In this document: one piece after another, positions 1 to 10,082 of the stretch
How the letters are laid out: every line of letters begins with the position of its first letter
Position numbering within the stretch: the stretch's first letter is position 1
Source of the DNA: Siphonodentalium dalli
Lineage: Eukaryota > Mollusca > Scaphopoda > Gadilida > Siphonodentaliidae
NCBI GenBank assembly: GCA_032622095.1
Contig: CP136066.1
Location: 196,408,816-196,472,815, forward strand
Direction of reading: 5' to 3'
Length of the DNA stretch: 64,000 nt
Made by a program: the position numbers and the translations under genes
Notes under the pieces: model-generated
Told to the model about the DNA's origin: nothing
What the model saw: only the letters and a program-made list of their open reading frames with translations
The model's database searches: none

Positions 1-230
1 GTGACTTGTGATGACCCAGAATATAGGAGTTCAAACTGCGTGGCTCGTGATTATTGTAAAGTCGGTACATGCCGATGACGTTGAGATACCATTGTTGAGA
101 TGAAAGTTCGCAAGGGTTCATAATGTGGGGTCAGATTTTCATATTGCGTAAAACTAGGTATCCGTGACCCGTGGTGACCCTGAATATGGGAGTGATTATT
201 GTAGATTTGGTATCTGTCGATGAGCATTCC
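1..230. repeat. Direct repeat pair, about 160 bp apart
   Basis: Bases 1-80 and about 161-225 are diverged copies of one unit. Both contain GTGAC..TG.TGACCC.GAATAT.GGAG, then TGATTATTGTA, then a GT..GAT.A stretch. The second copy lacks a short internal segment. The unit is cut by the window edge, so more copies may lie to the left. No coding potential is seen. Confidence 0.6.
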
Positions 231-322
231 AAATTTCAGGACCCACTGTGGTCCGGAAAATGCACACAATGCACATTGGGATAATATATTGATAATAAAC
301 GCTCTTTATTGCTAATAGTTAG

Positions 323-960
323 AGCCTCTTCAGGTCATTTGATGTCAACATCACCCTGCCGTGAAATTCACCGCGTAATTTTACTTTTGTGTACCACATT
401 GCTTGCACATTTTCTGGGCTGAATAATAAACTCTCTCTGCGTATCGTGCAATTGATTAATACCCCTTTAAGTCATATGAGGTCAAATGTGCCTATTCCAT
501 AACATTACCCTTGTCAAGTGATTAATCTGTACTAACGTTTCTACATATCGTCTAAGCTTATAATGAACGCTATTTATTGTTCATAGTTGCCCCTTTAAGG
601 AGTATGAGATCAACGGAAACAACCCCATATTACCCAACGGGATAATTTATCCCAGGGTGTCAATTTTCACCTTCCAGATTGCAACAATTTTAGGTATATA
701 ATTAATTATTTAGTTAAATTAATTACTGTTGCCCTTTTAAGACATCTTATATCAACGGGACCTATATAATAAGGTTACCTGAGTAAAATTACGACATTTA
801 CAAATTTTCAGCTCCGATGGTCCAGCCGTTTGGGCGCCTTTAATCAATATATATATATATATATCATAATTCTTAGTGCCCTTTTAAGACACCCGAGGGC
901 AACGGGACCTGCAAAATAGCGCTCCCAGGTAAAATAACATATATGACGTCAGAGTCAATA
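323..960. repeat. Degenerate tandem array, five units of 125-150 bp
   Basis: A landmark of the form GCCCCTTTAAG followed by a ..ATGAGATCAACGGGACC-like segment recurs near positions 323, 463, 589, 731 and 878, a spacing of 126-147 bp. Units are diverged, and the last two are the most alike. This looks like an old satellite. Short AT runs (about 851-863) interrupt it. No gene is seen here. Confidence 0.6.
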
Positions 961-1108
961 ACACCAAGAAAGTACAAGCAAGGAATGATATACCCTCGCA
1001 GTTGATGATGCCTCGAGAATTAGACTTGTCATTACTTACCACGGAGCCAAGAACGGTAACTCTAGCCGCGCTTGCACGCAGCCGCGCCGCGCCGCGCCAC
1101 ACAGAGTT

Positions 1109-1113
1109 GTCTA

Positions 1114-1155
<42 letters not shown>
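1109..1155. repeat. (TC)n then (TA)n microsatellite
   Basis: A short CT tract runs directly into about 20 TA repeats that end at the hairpin described next. Confidence 0.85.
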
Positions 1156-1158
<3 letters not shown>

Positions 1159-1230
1159 ATTAACTGTCATGTGGACACTTACCTCACGGTTACATCTCCA
1201 TAAAAACAGTCCACATGACAGTTAATCCTT
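1155..1230. repeat. Perfect 22-bp inverted repeat (hairpin)
   Basis: Arms 1155-1176 and 1209-1230 are exact reverse complements (left arm starts AAGGATTAACTGTCATG), with a 32-base loop. The left arm is preceded and the right arm followed by TA-rich sequence. This is consistent with a tiny foldback element or the fused ends of a deleted one. No duplication of target sequence could be identified because both flanks are simple TA repeats. Confidence 0.75.
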
Positions 1231-1949
1231 ATATTTATATACATTTAGCGAAAAAGCCACTTTTGTAAATGTATTTAAATCGAAAAGTGTATCGTGACAA
1301 AACCAGCCCAAAAAAGTTAACAGGAACAATTGAAACCCAATGATTTATTAAGTCAATCCTGCGCGAATCCAAATGCGCCCACAACATTACGCGTTCGTCT
1401 TTCCAAACCCAAATGACGTATCGATGTTGTTATGAGCTTGCAGTTATGAGCTGTTGCGCATTCACCGAGAAATAATTGCGACTAGCCACGTGGGCGCCGA
1501 CCAATCGGAATGCTGGATTTAGTGATGATCACACTTAGTATGTAGATATATTCCGGTAACTGCAACAGAGCCTTTATTCAGCGACCGAGTGGACTGCAGC
1601 CCCTTTGTGCGCTTCGACCACGTATACATTATGTTTTAGAACGGGCTCCCTTCGGGAGCTTTTATTCAGCAGCGTATATAGGCCTAATGCCACAAGCCCT
1701 TACACTGCGGCCCATTTGCCCACTTCGCGCCCATTTGTTTTATTGTATAAAGCGTTATTTATCAATTTGCCGTCTTCCGTATATGCACTTCTTCGATTCC
1801 ACACACAATCCACAACTTTCATAAGAAAGACACAATCCATTACTTATATTCACACTGAAGTGGCATATTATAAGACCATTTAGTACCAATTTCCAACGAT
1901 GGTATAGAACGTTCTTGTCTCGACTCTACACCCCATGCACTTCCATGGC
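1231..1949. other. Non-coding spacer
   Basis: No supported gene. A motif of the form TTTATTCAGC..CG followed by a C-rich stretch occurs twice (about 1571-1615 and 1661-1725). A GC-rich hairpin, GGGCTCCC-TTC-GGGAGCT, lies between them at 1643-1660. A CCAAT box in GACCAATCGG lies near 1499. The short ORF at 1605-1883 has no recognisable features. Confidence 0.4.
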
Positions 1950-1955
1950 AAAAGC

Positions 1956-2410
1956 GAGGGTGTCACCCCCCCCCCCTGAATCCTGAATACCAGTTAATTT
2001 TGGGGGGGGGGTGAATCCTGAATGCATGTTAATTTTGGGGGGTGAATCCTGAATACATGTTAAGAAATAATATGCGATAAATGACATACAAATTGACTGT
2101 TTTAATAGCAGACAGACAGATACAAGCAGAAGTTACATATACACATTATGATGCCGGTCGCGTTATGAGGCCGTTATGATACGATTAATGATACTTTGTG
2201 ATGGCATGGTGATCGAATATGCCCAAGAATCTATTCTACCTACTCATTCATACAGATAACTAGCACAAAATATTACTTTGCGCCATCAAAACCTGCGTCC
2301 GAGATGTTTTGCTTGAACCAAAATACCAGTTAATTCGGGGGTATGAATCCCGCGTACGGCTTCAAAACACCCTGAATCCCGCGTACCGAAAGGGGGGGGG
2401 TGATACCCTC
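1956..2410. mobile_element. Small inverted-repeat element with poly-C/poly-G ends
   Basis: The left end GAGGGTGTCACCCCCCC (from 1956) is the inverse of the right end GGGGGGGTGATACCCTC (to 2410) with one mismatch. AAAAGC stands directly outside both ends (1950-1955 and 2411-2416), as expected of a 6-bp target duplication. Inside the left end a unit of the form GGGGGTGAATCCTGAAT.CATGTTAAT is repeated three times, and two related units sit near the right end. No ORF is present, so it would be non-autonomous. The family is unknown to me. Confidence 0.6.
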
Positions 2411-3107
2411 AAAAGCAGCATGTATTAATTATATTCACACTCAACCTGATTTGACAATTAATTTATAGCGCCCATTTTCAACAACGATTTGGTAGAGCGC
2501 ATGGAAATTTCGTCAATACAATAGCAACGCAAGTGTGGGTTTGTGTATGACGTCACATGACGTCATTTCAACAAACGTTATAAGAAATATTGTCTACTGC
2601 AGCGTGCAAATACTGCATTTGGGGACCATGTTAGATCTCAGGTTTGCTTTGACCAATCGGCGTGAAATTTTGTGAGTCACTTTTTACGACACAATATAGA
2701 CCGTAGCTACATTGCACGCGTGGTTGAAAATATCAGCGCGCCAAAAGCGTGACCGAGTTATACACAGATACACACGTGTACACAGATACACCCTCACACA
2801 CATACGACGGGTTTTATATATATAGATTGTTTGAAACTGTATTACACGAGCTATTAGGCACTCCAAGAGCATCATGATAACGATTATAACACTTTACAGG
2901 ATAGAATAGAAGCTGCTTCAAATGAACACTTGGAAGGGTGACACCAACTTTGTCCTCGTCTACCTGTTCCGTAAATGGATAAAATTGGGCACATAATACA
3001 ACATACCATTTCAAGGCAATGGTAATGGCTGTATATGTTGAGAGTCCATTCGCTGCTGAAATCTGGTTGTCTCAGAACGGGGCTGCAGCGATGCCGCTAC
3101 GTATATG
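2411..3107. other. Non-coding spacer
   Basis: AT-rich sequence with no supported gene. The short minus-strand ORFs here lack any recognisable domain. I see nothing else in it. Confidence 0.4.
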
Positions 3108-3115
3108 TATACATA

Positions 3116-3626
3116 CAGGGTCCGCGCTGGACCAAAATTAACTTTTTCCGAATAATTTGCCAAATGAAAATAATTTTTGCCAAATTATATTAGAATTTGC
3201 CAAATATTATCACCGATAGTATAATTTTCTGCAACCTTGATTCAGTTTTATGTTTCGACACTCGTGGTTTGAATGACAATACAATGGTAGAATAGTTGCT
3301 TCATCAGAGGGGAACATCACAAGAGGATTAGCTATGTAAACACACCATCACACTAAATATTGGTAATCCCTCCACCCATCGATAATAATGTTACCAGATT
3401 AACTGCATCTTAATAGAGGTGTTAACTTTTCCGAAACCATATATAACACCACTAATATAATTATATTGTAATAGTTTCTTTAAATGAATGGCATTGATTG
3501 ACCGATATTTTTCAACTTTATTGCGAAATTAAAAAGTGACTTGCCAAAACATTTACCAAATATTTTTTGCCAAATGTGAATTTTTTTTGCCATTGGCAAA
3601 TTTGGCAAGTGGGAGCGCGAACCATG
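3116..3626. mobile_element. hAT-type MITE with 8-bp target duplication
   Basis: The ends CAGGGTCCGCGCT (3116) and the inverse CATGGTTCGCGCT (ending 3626) match at 11 of 13 bases. TATACATA lies immediately outside on both sides (3108-3115 and 3627-3634). An 8-bp duplication and a CAG-type terminus are hallmarks of hAT transposons. The 511-bp body has no ORF. TTTGCCAAAT-like decamers crowd both subterminal regions: three near 3155-3205, and a further cluster in the last 80 bp, mostly on + with inverted copies at the very end. hAT transposases are known to bind subterminal repeats of this kind. Confidence 0.8.
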
Positions 3627-3634
3627 TATACATA

Positions 3635-5886
3635 TACCGTGCATTGGCATCGGTATGTACACATGTATGGTAATGTGCATATAGGAACCTCGGATTGCAC
3701 TTACGTGGTTGTGGTATCCTTGTGAAACAACATGGCGATCGTATCATAAGCAAAACACAAAGTTTACGGTACCCTATGAACGCTATTTAGTAAATAACAC
3801 TATTTGGTGAGTGAATTTCCTTTTAGCGAACATTCAAAATAAAATTATTTCAAGAGAAACCGTATGTCCGCACCGAATCTTTCTATGACACCGGTGTCCT
3901 CGATGCTAAATATTTCAGTTTCCATGACAAGTTTATTATGAGTTTGTTCATCAGCATTGGACAAATACGTCTGTTTATTACCATATCTACAGGATAAAAC
4001 GTAAATGAATTTGAGACAATACACGTCAAGTAATTAGACTATACAATATCTACCACATTTCATATAACATTCACTTCTCAGTGATATCACATTGACAGAA
4101 CAACACGAATCAAACAACATTTCTACCATATATATACCTGACTAGCTGGCATTCCATGTGACGTACCCTTGGTTATATTAGTCAGTTAGCTATTTTGGGG
4201 TTTAAAGTCACTTCCAGCAGCTAATGTCATATCGTGACATGAGAGGAGGAATGAATCAGGCTACTACTTTCATGTATTACTCCTCCCACTTCTAAGCGTG
4301 ATCCCAATATTTTCTCCATGATGGAACATGGCGACCGAAATTTGAAAACACGCCTACATTCCTTTACTTTTTTACGATGGGCGTTATTGTTTCGCGATTT
4401 CTACCAACCATTACATGTTGATATGGAATATTTATATTAAGTATTCATTAGGGTTTGGCAATTGATACTCATAGTCAAGATCGCGGCTAAATTGGCGGCC
4501 AGAAATCGAAAAGAAATCGATATTTTCACATACTAATTTCAACTTTTTGTCATAATATCGGTATGTATGGACGAAACTGTACATAATATAAGCCATCTAT
4601 TAGTGCCAATATACGTCGTAGCCTTTTGGAAGGATGAAAACCCACAATCGCGATGTGACGTTTCAAAATCCATTCTCCACTAAGGGCCCATACTGGCCGT
4701 AACCGTATATACAGGTGCGCCGAATAGTCATATTATGACTTCCAAGAATCAAAACAACAGTACTTGAGCTTATTCTGATTTGCCACATTAAGCATTATCT
4801 AGACCAGATTCCGTCTCTTCGTCAGATAGATTAATCTATCTCGCTTACAACAACAGTTTTCAACGAATCCTAGCTCGAGTATCTCCTGCACATATATATG
4901 CATGGGTGTTGTTATGATAGCAATAACATTCATTGATTCGAAACATTACATCGCGTTATTAACGTAGATTCGGCTTTGACCTATTATACCGGCATTTGGG
5001 AAAACGTGATATCGGACAAAAATATCCCACAATGAATATATATTATGGTCCCCTTGTGTTCGCCAATGACCAATGACTCATCTATATGATAAATGTATAA
5101 CATGACGCAAAGATGCCAACATTTTCCCACAGAGACAAACGAAAGGTGGTGAAACGTCAGAAAAATAGCATATTTTCACATTTCGGCGGCCAATTTGGCC
5201 GCCATATTGGACTCTGGTGTCGGAGTTTTGGCTAATTTGTAAGGGATGTATATTAGCATAACGAAACGAGCGGAAAACAAGACCGCATGTGATATCATCT
5301 TTACTATAACGGCGATCAAAGAGACCTGGTGCATATAAAACAAAATTGACGCCATCTTGTCTGGAGTCTCTGCGGCCACTTTATTTTCTTGTTAACAACT
5401 GAAAAAAATTAGAGGAGACATTAAGAAAGAAAATTAGTGGGGTGAAGTTGAGTCCTGGGGGTGCAGAGGTCGACCAATATCTCCTGGACTATAATAGTTG
5501 TCACGGCAAGTTGCAATGTGTTCAATTGCCTGCCAAGAACATCAATGTTGGCTTTGTGCATAATTATTAACATACCATGCAAGACCCAGCAACTATTTAA
5601 GACAAACCCCCATCTGATGTCCACAGTGTGTAGTAATACATTGGAGTCGTGCAACCCACGTGAAGCCTGCTTAGACACATCGATCGTGCCTGTGTTGCCC
5701 ATCACAAAGGATTTTACTACAACATATCTTCTTGATCAATATGATATACATTGTGTATACAAAGACATCGATGCAGTCACATAGATAAGGATAGTTTCTT
5801 ACTCTCAACTGTCAACAGAGAAGCGTGTACAGAATGGAGGCATTTGTACCTTTGTCACTTCTTGTGTCATAACCAACCGTATATTA
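3635..5886. other. Non-coding spacer
   Basis: No gene can be supported in this 2.2-kb stretch. The ORFs around 5421-5784 on both strands overlap each other and show no known domain. A near-perfect short palindrome (GGCGGCCAATTTGGCCGCC) lies at about 5184-5202. Confidence 0.4.
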
Positions 5887-5888
5887 TA

Positions 5889-6947
5889 AGTTACGGGACG
5901 CTTAGTGGTCGGATATGGTGTCATGTTAGGCGAAGTGAGATAAATATTACGGCCGAGCCTAATATTGATCTCAAATCTTTCACTTTTCCATAACATTGTC
6001 AACCGCAAAGTGCCTAAATATTTAGTTGACTTAGTTCCCCCTAAATTTTCAGACATAAGCGACCACGATACAAGATTTGCGTCAAACTTTATACATTTTA
6101 AACCTAATACAAAAAGATTGGAGTCAACGTTCATGCCCTCGTGCGTAAAAAAAACTGGAATGCAACCAAACTTGAGACTAGAGATCTTAACCTACAATGT
6201 TATCTAAACACTTTTAAACCTCAAACAGCCAACCCCCCCCCCCCCCCCCCCCAAGTATTACAATGTAGGAAAGCGGACTGAAAATATATATCACTGTAGA
6301 TTACGATGTGAATGTAGCAACCTCCTGTCAGATAAAGTTCAAAATTACATTGCAAGTTCCAAAAACTGCTCGTGTGGAAACGGAGAAGAAAACGCCTTCC
6401 ATTATTTCTTTGACTGTTACCTACATTCGATCCCAAGAATTCGCCTTTTCAACAAATTACTTCCTTATAATATTTACTCACTAAAAATTCTGCTATTTGG
6501 ATACCCTGCCCTTCGCGATTGCGACAATGAAAAAAATTTCTTAGCTGTACAATCATTCATCCGTGAGACAATACTAGATTCTATCGACTAACTATTGCAA
6601 ACTTATATATATACAAGCCAGCTAATGTCTCAAACATACACGACTTCCAAACCAATACATATATAAACACAAGACTGACTCGGGGTGGGGAACGACCGGT
6701 GAAATGTACATGTATATATGTTCAACTTGCTTTTGTTAATCATGTTGCAATGTCATTATTCTTGATTTATTTTTCAGTGTAATAACAAACGGGAGAGGAG
6801 GTACTCATAAGTTAGTCAGCACTTGTCCTCCAATCCCATTGTCTGTATACAAGTATATGTGTTATTTCTTCTGTATTATTCAATTTAGACAAATAAATAT
6901 GTTTAAACTAAAAATTAAACTATCCGACCACTAAGCGTTCCGTAACG
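5889..6947. mobile_element. Inverted 26-bp ends with TA flanks around a LINE fragment
   Basis: The left end GTTACGGGACGCTTAGTGGT (5890 onward) and the right end, inverted at 6921-6946, agree over about 26 bp with one mismatch. Each is flanked by TA (5887-5888 and 6948-6949). This looks like a Tc1/mariner-type target and terminal repeat. The interior is occupied almost completely by a decayed LINE 3' end, so either a LINE inserted into a MITE or a MITE captured the LINE piece. Confidence 0.5.
5965..6590 (+). pseudogene. LINE D: decayed C-terminal end of a reverse transcriptase ORF
   Basis: In pieces across frames this reads as the end of a LINE polyprotein. It has an HNIVN.KVPKYL segment at the start and a C-terminal cysteine cluster (CSCGNGEENAFHYFFDC, about 6370-6420), after which the ORF ends near 6590. 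The cluster closely matches the one in LINE B (CFCGNPSEDAFHYFFSC), so the two belong to related families. Frame is lost at an A8 run near 6149 and at a C20 run (6233-6252). Downstream sequence to about 6910 looks like the 3' untranslated part, with an AATAAA-like signal near 6892. Catalytic RT motifs are absent, so this copy is dead. Confidence 0.75.
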
Positions 6948-6949
6948 TA

Positions 6950-7425
6950 TTTATTATGTCAGTGGACAAAATCTAGCATATCCCTTTAATTAATCGTCAC
7001 TGTAATTTATTGTAATTTGGTAAGTTAAATGTGTCGTCTATGGCCATTAACGTAATATGTAACGTCACATTGACGCGTCATGGGCGTTGAGCGTCAACGC
7101 ATTGGGTCAATGGCTATATAATTACCAGAAGTAGGACAATTGTTGACTCATTTCTAAATGCGACGAAGATCTCACATTTTATCTGTCGTATTACGTTGAT
7201 GAAAACAAGCTGCGTTTGTTGCAAAAGGTTAATTAATTTGAGGAAAACTCGTTAGTTAATGTTTAAAATGCATTTTTCGTGATGTAGCAGTAGAACTTTG
7301 TAAACTGATTTCATCTAATCGTAGGGGATATATATTATGGATAAAATACTTATTCCCCTTAAACTGTCGAAAAAGAAGTGTTAAGCCGCTATTAATTGGG
7401 AGGGGAATTAGCTGATAACACTTTA
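6950..7425. other. Non-coding spacer
   Basis: AT-rich, with no supported gene. The 5' truncation point of LINE C lies somewhere near 7420. Confidence 0.4.
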
Positions 7426-7435
7426 GAAATATACA

Positions 7436-9133
7436 ATGTATTGCTTTCAGAAAAAAGTAAGCTGCCTCATGTCTTCATACATATTACATGAAAGTATTAA
7501 TTATACCAAAGAACAACATACCAAGCTGTATGCTTGTTTCTTAGACGTGCATAAGGCATTTGACACCGTCTGGATAAACGGGTTATTGTTGAAATTGCAC
7601 CTCCGTGGTTTTCATGGTAAAATATGGCTTTTATTAAAGGAGTTTCTCAGTGGTATAACATGTATTGTTAAACATGTCGGTATACTTTCTAGAGCAATTG
7701 AAATAAAACAGGGAGCAAGGCAGGGAGGTATACTCTCTCCTCTTCTCTACGTGATGTATATCGATGACTTATTGCATGCACTCGAGGCTACAAACTTTGG
7801 TTTTCGCCTTATCTCCACAAATTGTTCGTCGCCAACACAGGCTGACGACATGACGTTAATGTCACTATCTAGCTACGGCCTACAACGCTTGTGTGACATC
7901 TGCTCTTCATACAGCCAGAAATGGCGTTTTCTGTATAACCCCACTAAATGCAAAGTCATTGTATTCAATGAATCAGCTAGACATAGCGATGGCATTATCA
8001 GACATTGGAGGCTTAATGATGGCAGTGTGTCAGAAACGGACGAACTAACTCACCTAGGTATACACATCAGTAATCAAAACTTCGTCAAAGATCTAGCTGA
8101 GAAAGTTTGTGACAAAATCAGATCAACATATTTTCTCCTTAGTAATACCGGTCTGTATGCTGGAGGAATTACACCATTAAGCTGTGAAATTATTTATAAG
8201 TCGGTTGTTCTACCAAAAGGTCTATATGGTACTGAGTTTCTTTGTGGCATGACCGTCTCTGACGCATTATCCATTGAAAAGATCCACCGATTTTGTCTTA
8301 AGCGTATCCAAGGCTTCCCTGTTAGGACAAGAACGTGTATCGCGTTAGGCTTACTGGGCATGCGACCAATTTGTTCGTTCATTGATGCGCGTAAGTTGAG
8401 TTTATTTGGAAGTCTTTGTCGCCTTTCGCCGTCCAAAGCATGCAAAGAGATATTTGTAAACAGACTCTACTCGCACCTCGCCCAAGAGTTCTCAAATAAC
8501 AATTCATTCATTTCGGATATCGAACAAGTTCTAACGTCATATAATCTGAGTCAATATCTTGAGAACTTTTCCAACAGTGGTCTTTTCCCGACTAAATCGG
8601 AATGGAATCGGATCGTTAAAACCGCGATAAATATTCGTTGTGAGTTTGTCTGGCATGAGGACATGTCAAATGATCTGTCCCTGGTTCGGTTTAGTCAAAT
8701 GCAAACCTGCTTGCAACCATCCCATATATGGAAAGCTTGCCGCATGTACCCAGAGAAAAGGGTTGCCTTCTATACAGTCGCAAAACTAATCGCCGAAACA
8801 GCATCAACAAAAGCAAATGTATGTACGCTATGTAACAAAAGCAATGAAGATGAGCCTAAACATATTATCATTCACTGCAATCACCCTGCTTTAAGGGAGT
8901 GTCGAAACAACATGTGGTACGAGATGATTGACGAATTTGGAATATTGTTTTCTCTTTGGGCAAATGAACTGGACGACGAAGAGCTCTTCCTATTACATTT
9001 AACCAACCTGCCAGTTGAACTATTCTCTTTCATTGAAGATCCAATGTATTCTGTTTCTTTCATTGTTGGCCATACACACAAGTTGTGGCAAACCTACGTG
9101 TTTTTGTGCAGGTTTCTGACGGCGACTGACTAA
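7436..9133 (+). CDS. LINE C: 5'-truncated reverse transcriptase ORF
   Basis: 565 open codons covering the C-terminal two thirds of a non-LTR retrotransposon polyprotein. Visible RT landmarks are FLDVHKAFDTVW (residues about 35-46), QGARQGGILSP (from residue 92) and the catalytic ADD at 136-138 within QADDM. A C-terminal C..C...H....C zinc-type cluster (CTLCNKSNEDEPKHIIIHC) lies near residues 463-482. The usual PQGS is replaced by ARQGG, unlike LINEs A and B, so this is a different clade. No endonuclease and no N-terminal RT fingers are present upstream. The ATG at 7436 is therefore simply the first methionine after truncation. The frame is free of stops, which suggests a fairly recent insertion, but it cannot be autonomous. 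Confidence 0.85.
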   Translation: MYCFQKKVSCLMSSYILHESINYTKEQHTKLYACFLDVHKAFDTVWINGLLLKLHLRGFHGKIWLLLKEFLSGITCIVKHVGILSRAIEIKQGARQGGILSPLLYVMYIDDLLHALEATNFGFRLISTNCSSPTQADDMTLMSLSSYGLQRLCDICSSYSQKWRFLYNPTKCKVIVFNESARHSDGIIRHWRLNDGSVSETDELTHLGIHISNQNFVKDLAEKVCDKIRSTYFLLSNTGLYAGGITPLSCEIIYKSVVLPKGLYGTEFLCGMTVSDALSIEKIHRFCLKRIQGFPVRTRTCIALGLLGMRPICSFIDARKLSLFGSLCRLSPSKACKEIFVNRLYSHLAQEFSNNNSFISDIEQVLTSYNLSQYLENFSNSGLFPTKSEWNRIVKTAINIRCEFVWHEDMSNDLSLVRFSQMQTCLQPSHIWKACRMYPEKRVAFYTVAKLIAETASTKANVCTLCNKSNEDEPKHIIIHCNHPALRECRNNMWYEMIDEFGILFSLWANELDDEELFLLHLTNLPVELFSFIEDPMYSVSFIVGHTHKLWQTYVFLCRFLTATD

Positions 9134-9985
9134 TTGTCATGTAATGCTGTGTTTATCCAGAGAGCGGAGGTGGTGTTCGTTGACGCTTGGCCGACAAAGG
9201 TAGGCCTTGTGTTGACACACTCCATCTTTTGCTCTCTTGGTGGGGGCATTCGCTTTGGTGTGCAATTGTACGTGTGTTATGCATTCAAACCAGTCTATCG
9301 TATATGTAATGCGCGGTTGCAATCAAGATCTAATTTATGTTTGCAAAATGAAGTCTATGTTGGCAGCTATACACTGAATCAAATGTTTAGATAGCTTGAC
9401 CACGTACATTTATGCTATTCTATTACTTATATATCCAATTGCCTGTGACACTGCATGTATTATATTTGTTCTTGCATGTGACATTATGTGGGCATGCGCC
9501 AGTCTGTTGTCTGCCTAGATACTCGTGTATGTGTGCCGTCGTCTGTGGGTGCATATGTATCACTATACATGTATGCGTGCGTGTCTGCGCGTGTGAGGTT
9601 GGTGAGTGAGAGAGAGAGAGACAGGTGGTGTGTGTGCCTGTGTGAGAGTATGCGTGTTCGTGCGTATGTATAACTATGAATGTATGCGAGTGTTTATGCA
9701 TGCTGAATGGGGTGTGTGTGTGAGGGTGAGGGTGTGCGTGTGCGTGTGTGTATGCGTGGGTGCGTGTGATCGTTGGTGGTAAATGGTAAATGTGTGCGAT
9801 GGTTGAGCTGTTTAAGGCGTATGATTGGGAGTGTACGTGGATCAGCTTTGTATATACGTTACTTATCATTTACCCCAACTGTTTGTAAACCTACATATTC
9901 TTCTTATTGAACTGTATATATATGTTCTTGTGTAATACTATATATTATACTCTCCCACGAGGAGGACAATAAAGATATATATATA
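9134..9985 (+). mobile_element. LINE C 3' untranslated region and tail
   Basis: This directly follows the LINE C stop codon. A TG/GA-rich stretch (about 9500-9790) gives many spurious ORFs on both strands. The region ends in GAGGAGGACAATAAAG followed by TA repeats near 9965-9985, the likely 3' end. A similar GAGGAGG..AATAAA arrangement ends LINE D. No target duplication could be assigned. Confidence 0.6.
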
Positions 9986-10082
9986 AACGTACATGTTCCG
10001 GTTTCGGATAAAGTGTGTTGACAACGGGACAACGCGAAAACGCGTCGGTGGCAACACTTAAATAGATAACCGCCTTCAAATT

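Noticed and set aside
1620-1670. tRNA-like or terminator-like GC hairpin
   Set aside because: No cloverleaf or internal promoter boxes; a lone hairpin with no gene upstream.
5421-5784. Overlapping ORFs of 94 and 107 codons on opposite strands
   Set aside because: No domain, no splice signals and no bias that favours one strand.
9412-9869. 148-codon minus-strand and other ORFs rich in His/Thr
   Set aside because: They lie in the TG-rich 3' region of LINE C and have no domain.
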